Positions 27,705-36,300 of a DNA stretch of 64,000 bases are shown piece by piece. Numbering within the stretch: position 1 is the stretch's first letter; each line of letters begins with the position of its first letter. The stretch is from Chloropicon primus. Lineage: Eukaryota; Chlorophyta; Chloropicophyceae; Chloropicales; Chloropicaceae. Location of the stretch: NCBI GenBank assembly GCA_023205875.1, contig CP060763.1:248001-312000 (forward strand), in the 5' to 3' direction. The translations under genes were made by a program, and so were the position numbers. The notes below the pieces were generated by a model. It was not told the DNA's origin, searched no databases, and saw only the letters and a program-made list of their open reading frames with translations.

Positions 27705-30700
27705 TCACTCGATGCAGGCCCACAAGAATTGCCTGGCGCTCTTGGGAATGTCCAAGTTGAGCAAAAGCTGCCAGTACAAGCAGCTGTTGGACATGGCCAC
27801 CTTCTCCGGTTGCTCGTGCTTCAGCTTAGCCAGAGCCCGCTTCCCGTGCTCCTCCGCAATTGGATTGCTCAGCTGCCCCAATGCAGACAACACGACGTCG
27901 TCCACCGCAACTTTGCGCTGGGAGCGCTTTGCCAACGTCCTCTCCCTGTGAGAGTCGCACCAGCGCTTGATGTGCATCATCGTTTTTCGCCGAGGAGAGT
28001 TCAGGTAGAGGCCCAGATCTCGTGGCATGCAGAGCTTTGCGAACCCATTCTTCACCCTGCGATCGACCGGAAAGACCTGCCAGCTCGAGTGCTTCTCCCT
28101 CAGATGATCTTCCACCGCTTCGCTGTTGCTGGCTATGTTCATCGCCACAAAGGCTTGCCCCCTCAGCATGAAGTTGGTCGACACCATCGCTACGAATGCT
28201 ATCGCATCGATTCCGCCGACTTCCACCACTTGCCTTCCAGCGTCCTCGCTCCCCGATGCGAACAGTGCAAGGTACCACAGGAATGCCTGCCTGTTGACGA
28301 AGGGCTCGTCGTCGTCATCGATCCGCTCGATCAGCATCTCAAGGATCTGGTGTTTGATCATCCAGTCCAGCCCTAGTTTGGTGCAGCCCAAGGAGTGAAA
28401 GACGTTTTCTATCGAAAGCTCGGTCATCGCCCTTTGGGTTTCTTCCACCAAAGCATCGTCATCACTCGAGCCCTTGTCGAAGATGCTGCTCCTCAGCCAG
28501 CTCTGCAGCCTTGAGCTCTGCAAGTTGTGCACCGTGTCCATGAAGCACGTGGTCTTCTCCTCCAGCAGCTGGTCCGTGATGTGGTTCTCCAGCCAGCCGC
28601 TCTCGTTCAAGAACTTGAAGCCGTCATCGTGCAGCAGCAGGTGCTCAAGAAGGACGGGGTAGCCCAGAACCTTATCCCCAAGTTTCGTGACCCCTGCAGT
28701 GATCAGGTACTTTGTGTACCCGAGAGAACAGAATTGAGCGGCGAGCAAGGCAAAGTGGGCCTTCTTCTCCTCCGTTCCAGCGTCCAAGGAATTGACGAAT
28801 AACTTTGCGAACCAAGCCACCGATTTCCTTGAGGACTCGTCATTCACACTCTTTGGGTGCGGGAGGCTCACCACGTTCCTTTGCACGCAAAGGATCGCGA
28901 ATCTGAACAGCCTGCTGTCCGCCTTGATCGAAGAGGAGAGGGTATTGCCCACAAGCTTCTGGGGGAAGTCGTTGATCTGCAGGCTGAGGCGGGCAAAGAT
29001 TTGGCGGCAGAGCTCCAAATTCCCGCCATCTTGGACGACCTGCTCAAGCGACTGCGAGATTCCAAACCTGTACAGCATGTGGATCCCCCTCCTGGTGTCT
29101 GCGATCTGCAGAACCATGCGTATCAGGCCAAAGGCGTGAGTGTGCTTGACCAGGGCCGGATGAAAAATTCTCCCCTTCTTGACATCCTTGGGGCCTATCT
29201 CCAACTCCAACCCCTTCACGATCGTTTCGAAGAGGTTCACCTCGGGCAGCTGATCCAAGAAGCTCGACTTTCCCGAGAGGAAGTTCCTGCCCTCCTCCGT
29301 CTCGATCAGGAGCTTCATCAACTCCATGCCGCACTGAACGCTGACCCTTCCCTTGTAATTGTCGATCGGGACGTCAGGAAGCCTCTTTGCGTAAAACGCA
29401 AATAATCTCTTCAAGAGCTTGCTGCGCATGCAGAGCTTGATCCCTTCTTCTGGAATCCCCTTGCAGAGGTCGAGTATCAAAGCAAAGTACTCCCACTTCC
29501 AATTCTTCCAATACTTTGAGCTGTACTTGAGAACCCCTGAGTCTGCAAGGAGTTCTTGCAGCTTTGCGAGCTTCTCCTCCAGCTCCAGGCTGCCTTCCTG
29601 CGCCTCGCCGCGATTGAAATCCTCCACAGAGATGCCGTTGCTCGCTGCAGCACTGTTTCCTTTCACTGTGCTCGATCTCAAAGTCTGCATGATGGTCTTC
29701 CTCTCCTGGGAGGCCGTTGAGGCAGCATTGCCATTATTCGAGGCGTTGGACCTCAGAACGATGCTCTGCAGCTTCCTCAGGCTGTGGTCCTTAATCTCTG
29801 ACTGAGAGACCAAGTAGCTCATTTCCGGAAGCTCTTGCTTGTCGCCGATAATGATGCCGGCTTCCCCCGCGCCCAGAATGCCCTCCTTCTCCTTGATGTT
29901 GTGGCACCCTTGCATCAAGATGAGCTTCTCTCTCCTCAAGCAGAAGTGGGACATCTCCAAAAAGGCATCCAGCAGCAATGGTATGGACCTCTTCGGCTCG
30001 AACGTCTGCTTCATGGCATTCTTCAGGTGAAAGTGCAGACCAGCGTCGAAGAGGGCGTTGACGAGCACACCCCTGTGCACTCTCTTCGCTAACTCCACGA
30101 AATTCTTTTTCCTGGGCGTGGCCTCGTCCGACTCGCACGGCATGGAATCAGAAGACGGTGGTGACGAGCCGCTGCCGCCGCTGTTGTGGCCCGAATCCTC
30201 CCAAAAGAAAACTCCGTCGAAATCGAGCTTGATCCCCGTCTTCTCGATCCAGTATTCCGCGGCACTCTCCTCCATCGGCAGGCCGAGCAATCCCGAAAAC
30301 AGCAAGATGAAGACGCACCTCACGATGCTCACCTTGGTATCCGCAAAGGCTTGAACGAGGACCTCCAACACCGACTTCTCTGCCTTGGTGTGAGTTGTCA
30401 GCAGGAACACTCCCGACCAGGACTGGGCCATCCGAAACAAGCCCTGCATGCAGTTTGGCAGCAGCTTGAGCGTATGGATCTGATCCCAACCCAAGATGTC
30501 TTCCTCGTCCTTGGGGACCTCAGAGATGGCAAGGTCCGTGAACGGGCTCAAGATGGGCCCAAAGACCGCAGCTGTGTCCCAACCTAGGTTCTTCCTCGCC
30601 GTGACGTGGGCGAGCATCGACGAAAGCGCCTGCTGGGACGCCATCGCGATTGTTTCCCTCTGCACTGCCTCCATGTTCAAGGCGTAAGTGCCTTCGACGT

Positions 30701-31421
30701 CCAGGAAGCTCAGCGTGCACAAGGTCAAAAGGAGTGGCTTCAGGTGCTTCAGGGATGAGATCTGATTCGGGAAGTTCATTGCGATGTTTCGGAGAACCTC
30801 CAAGGCCTTGAGCAAGACCCTTGGGTTGCATGGAGGGGCCTCTGAGTCCTCTTCTTCCTCGGCCACGCTGCAAGCGTTCACCACAGAAGGCAGCACGAGC
30901 TGCCAGGCTCGAACCTCGTCCCTCCAAGGGCCTGCCGGCTTTTTCAGAGATTCTTGCTGGCACAGGGAAAGGACGAGCTGCAGAGCTTCCAATTGCTCCT
31001 CCGTGGAGCCCCCTCCGCCATCGAGCGCCCTCACCAGGTGCAGCACAAACCTCTGTCCTTTCACCGCTGCTTCCTCCTCCGACTCTCCCTCCGAAGTGAG
31101 GTCGAAGACGTCAACCAGAATCTTGCTCCTTGCGATGTACGTCATCGCCCTCCACCCCGCCGTCCTCAAGAAGGCATCCGCGTGGCTCGTCAGCTTGTAC
31201 AGCGCCGGTGGCAATGCTTGAAATCCCTTGCCCCCAGCAACATCATCTTTTGTGTCGACTCCCGATGCGAGAGCCATACTGAGCTCGGCCTCGAAGTCTG
31301 CGAGGGCGAATTGCATGCTCTGGACCCCCTGGACCCCCTGAACATCAAGCTCGCACGTCCCAATGAACTCCATGAGCCTCGCGCAGGCCTTCTCCACGCT
31401 CTCCCTCCAGTTCAAAACCAT
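27705..31421 (-). CDS. Rictor-like scaffold of TOR complex 2
   Basis: Predicted 1238 residues, one exon, start at the ATG at 31421 (good context, ACCATGG). The whole chain is helical/ARM-like. Resemblance to Rictor is by several stretches in the right order: an N-terminal region with LAQSWSGVFLL-like (RMAQSWSGVFLLTTHTKAEKSVLEVLVQAF..VRCVFILLFSGLLGLP), compare animal Rictor SWPGLICL...LLF.LL; a middle region VLLEHLLLHDDGFKFLNESGW; and a C-terminal domain-V-like stretch (FLWYLALFASGSEDAGRQVVEVGGIDAI...LRGQAFVAMNIASNSEAVEDHL). Length fits Dictyostelium PiaA and fission-yeast Ste20. Rictor makes TORC2 insensitive to rapamycin. Land plants and the green algae studied so far are reported to lack it, so the call needs a profile search; an ARM protein of other function is the alternative. 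Confidence 0.6.
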   Translation of the reverse strand: MVLNWRESVEKACARLMEFIGTCELDVQGVQGVQSMQFALADFEAELSMALASGVDTKDDVAGGKGFQALPPALYKLTSHADAFLRTAGWRAMTYIARSKILVDVFDLTSEGESEEEAAVKGQRFVLHLVRALDGGGGSTEEQLEALQLVLSLCQQESLKKPAGPWRDEVRAWQLVLPSVVNACSVAEEEEDSEAPPCNPRVLLKALEVLRNIAMNFPNQISSLKHLKPLLLTLCTLSFLDVEGTYALNMEAVQRETIAMASQQALSSMLAHVTARKNLGWDTAAVFGPILSPFTDLAISEVPKDEEDILGWDQIHTLKLLPNCMQGLFRMAQSWSGVFLLTTHTKAEKSVLEVLVQAFADTKVSIVRCVFILLFSGLLGLPMEESAAEYWIEKTGIKLDFDGVFFWEDSGHNSGGSGSSPPSSDSMPCESDEATPRKKNFVELAKRVHRGVLVNALFDAGLHFHLKNAMKQTFEPKRSIPLLLDAFLEMSHFCLRREKLILMQGCHNIKEKEGILGAGEAGIIIGDKQELPEMSYLVSQSEIKDHSLRKLQSIVLRSNASNNGNAASTASQERKTIMQTLRSSTVKGNSAAASNGISVEDFNRGEAQEGSLELEEKLAKLQELLADSGVLKYSSKYWKNWKWEYFALILDLCKGIPEEGIKLCMRSKLLKRLFAFYAKRLPDVPIDNYKGRVSVQCGMELMKLLIETEEGRNFLSGKSSFLDQLPEVNLFETIVKGLELEIGPKDVKKGRIFHPALVKHTHAFGLIRMVLQIADTRRGIHMLYRFGISQSLEQVVQDGGNLELCRQIFARLSLQINDFPQKLVGNTLSSSIKADSRLFRFAILCVQRNVVSLPHPKSVNDESSRKSVAWFAKLFVNSLDAGTEEKKAHFALLAAQFCSLGYTKYLITAGVTKLGDKVLGYPVLLEHLLLHDDGFKFLNESGWLENHITDQLLEEKTTCFMDTVHNLQSSRLQSWLRSSIFDKGSSDDDALVEETQRAMTELSIENVFHSLGCTKLGLDWMIKHQILEMLIERIDDDDEPFVNRQAFLWYLALFASGSEDAGRQVVEVGGIDAIAFVAMVSTNFMLRGQAFVAMNIASNSEAVEDHLREKHSSWQVFPVDRRVKNGFAKLCMPRDLGLYLNSPRRKTMMHIKRWCDSHRERTLAKRSQRKVAVDDVVLSALGQLSNPIAEEHGKRALAKLKHEQPEKVAMSNSCLYWQLLLNLDIPKSARQFLWACIE

Positions 31422-31926
31422 GGTTGGTTGAGTATCCTCTATTCCCTTGGCCTTGGCCTTGCTGTGCGTGCCTCTGAAACTTCCCCTTTCCCTCGTGCCC
31501 GATGATCTCAATGCGTCTCCAGCTGAATCCAGAATGACACCACCATCGGCTTAGCCATCGTACCGACCGCTGTGCTCCCTTGCTCTCGTCGCTCTCTTCC
31601 TCCTTCCACTTCCAAGGTATCGCCTTGGCCTTGCCAACTCTGTTCTGCTGGGTTCTGCCCAAGACGATGGAGCAGATGACGAGGACGACGAGGACGAGGA
31701 CGACGACGAGGAGGAGGAGGCTTGGACAGATGTGTTCCCCTTCCCCCTTCCGAGAGGGTTATGCCTTGGCCTCTGCATTACCTGTCCAAGACGATGGGGC
31801 TTGGGCTTTGGGAGAGAGGAAGAGAGGAAGAGAAAGAGAAGGGATGATGATGATGATGATGATGAAGAAGATGATAGACAAGGGACTGAGACTGAAAGAA
31901 AAATAATTACAACAACAACAACGAGA
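31422..31926. other. Intergenic: Rictor-like promoter and alpha/beta-hydrolase 3' UTR
   Basis: Both flanking genes are minus-strand. Contains (GAC/GAG)n and (GAT)n tracts (around 31678-31715 and 31845-31870). No dyad element and no convincing gene seen. Confidence 0.5.
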
Positions 31927-32772
31927 TCAGGGAAGCATGACTTCCATGATGAAGGACTTAATTGTCGACACTGCCTCGTCCGTGTGGTCCTCCAAGGCGT
32001 GGCTCCCGCCTTCGATGACGATGGAGCGGGCCCTGGAACCCATGGCAGCCGCTAACCGCTTGGCCTGGCCCACCGCGTCGACTTCCGAGTGAGGGATGTA
32101 TTCGTCCGCCCCGGACTGGAGAACCAGGGTGGGCACGCCGTCCATGTGCCCCAAAAGATTCTTCAATTCGGTGTCCGTGAGGTCAGAAGAGAACGCCTCG
32201 TCGTCCCCTCCCTTCGCGGCCAGCGACAGGAACCGCCTCGCAGTAATGGGCGACCCGTCCTCCTGTGTGGAGAGCGGCATCAGGACCTCCTGGCCACCGC
32301 TTTGGGCCACGAGGTCCTCGGCCAACTTGATGTTCTTCTCCGTCTGCCCGTGCATCCCGAGGGACTCCCGGTCGCTGACGGGTGCCTGCAGCACCACGAA
32401 GTCGGGCTTCCCGCCCCTCAAGCAGAATCGGACAGCATCCTGGCAGCCCGTGCTGTGCCCAATGACCCCGTACCGTGACACGGGCGGGTCTGACTCGCGC
32501 TGGAGAGCGGACACGAGGTCCGCGAGCTCGCCCGCGTCCTCGTCCAGGGAACATACGCCATACCCCTGGTGACTCGAGGTCAGCAAAGTTTGGACGGTGG
32601 AGATCCCAAGGCCATCCAACTCCCTGCAAAGCGGATCCACGTAACTCGTGGCGAACAGACCGTCCGTCAATCCGCCGACCACGATGGCGACTTTGTCATT
32701 CTTGCCGTAGCGAAAGGCCACGTTCGCACTCTTCGGCCCGTACTTGAACAGTGTCCCATCAAGCGCACGCAT
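31927..32772 (-). CDS. Alpha/beta-hydrolase of the DUF1749/UPF0613 type
   Basis: Predicted 281 residues from ATG 32772 (MRALDGTLFKYGPKSANVAF). The frame continues upstream but has no ATG and runs through the dyad element, so the shorter start is preferred. Visible: VAIVVGGLTDGLFATSYVDPL (oxyanion region), YGVCSLDEDAGELADLV, the nucleophile elbow GHSTGCQD (Ser in GxSxG), FVVLQAPVSDRES, PTLVLQSGADEYIP (catalytic acid) and GGSHALED (catalytic His). This arrangement matches the fungal/plant DUF1749 hydrolases of unknown substrate. Cytosolic by appearance. It is head-to-head with the glucan water dikinase gene and shares a 567-bp promoter region with three dyad elements. Confidence 0.85.
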   Translation of the reverse strand: MRALDGTLFKYGPKSANVAFRYGKNDKVAIVVGGLTDGLFATSYVDPLCRELDGLGISTVQTLLTSSHQGYGVCSLDEDAGELADLVSALQRESDPPVSRYGVIGHSTGCQDAVRFCLRGGKPDFVVLQAPVSDRESLGMHGQTEKNIKLAEDLVAQSGGQEVLMPLSTQEDGSPITARRFLSLAAKGGDDEAFSSDLTDTELKNLLGHMDGVPTLVLQSGADEYIPHSEVDAVGQAKRLAAAMGSRARSIVIEGGSHALEDHTDEAVSTIKSFIMEVMLP

Positions 32773-32806
32773 CGCGAACGCTTTCGGAACGATTCCCGCG
32801 TCAAAT

Positions 32807-32832
32807 GGAGCGACCGAGGCACCGATCGAAAG
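32807..32832 (-). promoter_or_regulatory. 26-bp dyad promoter element, alpha/beta hydrolase
   Basis: Minus-strand left arm CTTTCG preceded by TCTCGTCGCGAG; right arm degenerate; followed by CATTTGA. 35 bp before the ATG. Confidence 0.65.
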
Positions 32833-33104
32833 CTCGCGACGAGACGCTTCACGAGGACACGATCTCAATTCGATCGCCGATCGCCGACCGCCTCCGATCG
32901 ATCGCAAGACCGCCGCCGCCCTTCCAGCCCCTTTGCCAGATCGATCAAAAAAAAATCTTCCTTTCACGTGGTGCGCTCAGATCGCTCTCGTCGGTATCGA
33001 CGACGCAGGGCAAAGGAGAGCACGAGGTTCAAGGCCGATCGGCGACGGGAGGCGGTCGGCGGAGTGGGTAGCGATCGCGACCTCGTGAAGCGTCTCATCA
33101 CGAT

Positions 33105-33130
33105 CTTTCGGTCGGTCCGCTTTGACGCGG
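33105..33130 (+). promoter_or_regulatory. Dyad promoter element, GWD distal
   Basis: CTTTCG preceded by CGTCTCATCACGAT and followed after the centre by GGATTTCG; right arm degenerate. Confidence 0.6.
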
Positions 33131-33280
33131 ATTTCGTTGCGGAATAGAGGTGTAATCGCCTCGATCGTGACGACCCAGGCTAGGGCAAGGGGAGGTTTGC
33201 TTTGCCCCAACCCACGGCGAGAGGCGGAGGGGGTTGAGGCGAAGCTCTCTTCTTCTTCTTGATCATCGTCTCGTCGCGAT

Positions 33281-33306
33281 CTTTCGCCTCTTTCGGCTTC
33301 GACGAC
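33281..33306 (+). promoter_or_regulatory. Dyad promoter element, GWD proximal
   Basis: CTTTCG preceded by CGTCTCGTCGCGAT; right arm GACGAC. 34 bp before the ATG at 33340. Confidence 0.65.
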
Positions 33307-33339
33307 GCGGATCGGCTCACTCTCGTGAAGAGCGTGAGC

Positions 33340-36300
33340 ATGTCCCTCGCGAGCAGAACGGTGAGGAGGGCGTCGGGTTGGAGCCGGGAGGGAAGGAGGG
33401 ACGGGCCGCGACAGGTTCTTTCCCGATCGCGGAGCGTGGCGAGGAGGGGGATCCTGGAGCGTTCGTCGGGAACTTGTAGAGCCGTGAGCTCGGATTACCA
33501 AAGCAGCAGCAGCAAAGGTTTCGAAGGGCACTTAGGCTTGAGCGGGGATGAGGACCCGGTGAGGGTGGTCCTTGGTCCGGGGGAGAGCTTGAGGCATGTG
33601 GCGCGGTGGGAACTCCCCGGCCCCGCGGGGGAGTGGGTGACGGCCACGGTGACCGCTCCCGCGGGTGGGGAGGGGAAGAGGGTGATCTGCGTGACCTCGA
33701 ACCACCCGGGGAACTTGGTTCTCCACTGGGGGGTGATGAAGCGGAACGCCGAGAAGCAGGGGTGGTACCTGCCGAACAAGAGGAGGGAGAGCGAGCTTCC
33801 GGTGGGGACGAAGGCGTACAAGAAGCGGGCTCTCCAGAGTCCCTTCACGCGCAAGCGGACGACGAGCTTTGGCTGCGAGGGGGAGCAGCAGGTGGTGATC
33901 GAGCTCGCGGAGGGCGAGGCGTACACCTGTTTCAACTTTGTGCTGAAGGACACGATCGAGAACGAGTGGTACAACTGCAGGGAGGAGGGCAGCAACTTTA
34001 CGATCCCGCTTGGACAAGGCGCGGAGGACAGGAGCAGCTCCCCTGCGGCGAAGGCCAAGTCGTCGACGGCAGCTGCGACGCCGGCGAGGAGGCAGGCCCC
34101 CATTCCCGAGCTTCCCGCGGACCTCTGTGGCATCTGGGCTTACATCAAGTGGGAGCACAGCGGGTGCCCTGAGAGAAGCGCGGTGGAAGCGGACAGGGAG
34201 TTCCAAGAGGGCATCGAGGAGATGAAGGCCTTCCTGCACGAGGGCTACGCGCTGGATGACTTGTGGAAGGTTGCGAACGGCGAGGAGAAGCTCAAGGACT
34301 TTTACAGGAGAACTTCGAGTGCTGGGGGGCTCTCGGAGCCCGCCAGCACCTCGAGGGCCGCCAAGGAGATCCTTGACGGGTTGAAACCGCTCGAGTTGGG
34401 CCAGCAACAGAGTCCAGGGGTGGTGGTGTTGCCTCCCGAGGAGATCCCGGAGCACCTTGTCGGAGTGCAGGCCTACATCCTTTGGGAGGAGGCCGGGAAG
34501 CCAGACGGAGCCGACTTTGGGGACCAGGCCAGGAGGGAGATCCAAGCGCTGGTGTCTCGAACCGGCATGACCCTCGACCAAGTGGAGGAGCATCTGAAGA
34601 AACCGAAGGGAGCTCAAGAGCGAGTGGAGGCTGAGAGGCCGAAGCCGGGAGGGGTCGCCCCTGCCCCGGTCCCTGAGGACCCGCTGCCCGAACCCAAGAC
34701 GGAGGTTGCACAGCAACGCCACCAGCAGGAAAGGGAAGAGAGGGCGCCCCCCACCGTCCCCGTTCCGGAGCCCGCAAAGCAGGGGAACGCCCTGCAGTGG
34801 ATCAAGCCAGAAAAGAAAGAGGGCTCCTCGGCCACTCCAGATCTCGTCCAGGAGGCCATCAAGTCCGAGTACTCAAAAGAGTCACCCCTCCAGGAGCTGA
34901 TACAGGCGGCCACCATCGATTCCTCGTCGGAAGGCAACGTGTCCTGGAAGCGAGTGTACCAGATGGGCAACTCTTGCAATTTGCTTGCAGTTGTCAGGGA
35001 TGAGACAGACACGGACGAATGGACTTTGACGCTTACGACAGATCTTCCAAACGAAGTGGAGCTGCACTGGGGCATCTTGAAGTCCAGCAGCCGAAGGAGC
35101 GCCTGGACCTTGCCAGAGACCAGCTTGTGGCCGTCGAAAACCGCGGAATGCGAAGATGGCATCAGTGTGGACACCGCTTTTGGTCAGTACAGATCGCCGC
35201 CAAGGGTTCCTTTGCAGCAAGTGAGCGTTAGGGTTCCGAAGTCCTTGGACGACATTTTTGGCATTGCGTTCGTGGTCAAGTCCAGCGACGCCACGCAGTG
35301 GTGGAAGGACGGGGGGCATAGCAACTTTGTCGTCCCATTCCCAAATCAGAACCAGCACGGCCAAGGCGACGACCTGCAGGATGCCTTGGTCGATGAAATC
35401 GTCGACAGGGAGAACAGGGACCAGTGGACCCTCATGCACAGGTTTAACGCCTGCAGCGAGCTCATCAGAGGGGTGATGGATGGGCACTTTGGGGACGACA
35501 GAACCAGAGGTTTCAGCACGCTGTTCATTTGGCTCCGCTATTCGAGCATGAGACAGCTCACTTGGCAGCGCAACTACAATACACAGCCTCGAATCTTGGC
35601 AGGGGCCCAAGAGAACCTCACCCTGGAGCTCACGAGGGCATTCAAGAACACTGCGGACTTTGGCTCGGCGCAGCAGTGGGCTCGCATGTGCATGAGTTGC
35701 GTCGGCAAGGGAGGGTCGAATGGGCAAAAGATCAGGGACGACATCTTGCACATTATGCACAGGCACAAGGTGAAGGAGGTGAAGGGCACGTGGATGGAGG
35801 AGTGGCACCAGAAGCTCCACAACAACACGACCCCGGACGACATTCCCATCTGCGAGGCTTACATCAGCTTTCTTGAGAGCGGCGGGAACAGGGATGTGTA
35901 CTGGAGCGTACTGAGCGAGGCAGGGCTGACGAGGGAGAGGCTCGAGAGCTTTGACAGGCCAATTCGATGCGAGCCGGAGGACTTTCCGGATAAGAGGGAT
36001 GGACTCATCCACGACTTCAGGGATTACCTCAGAACTTTGAAGAGCGTGCACAGCGGCACAGACTTGCAGACTGCGGCATCCGAGTGCCAGCAGGTCATCA
36101 ACGACCACAACGAGCTCAAGTCCAAGATGGGATACGTGCTGAGCCAGGCGGGGAGAAATTCCAGCGATCCTCACGCCGCGAGGGACTTCATCCAGTGTGC
36201 TGTCGATGCCAGGGCCATCCTGCACGGGATCGGTGCATTCTACAACACGCAGGATGATGGGAGGAGGGCCAGGGATTGCTTGTATCTTGACGCGGCCCTC

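Larger units (their letters stand above)
32773..33339. other. Divergent promoter region alpha/beta hydrolase / GWD
   Basis: Contains one dyad element for the hydrolase (32807-32832, minus) and two for GWD (33105-33130 and 33281-33306, plus), plus several CGATCG words. No other gene is evident. Confidence 0.7.

Noticed and set aside
26245-27723. 492-codon minus-strand ORF opposite DRG1
   Set aside because: Antisense shadow; composition rich in His/Arg/Leu with no motif.
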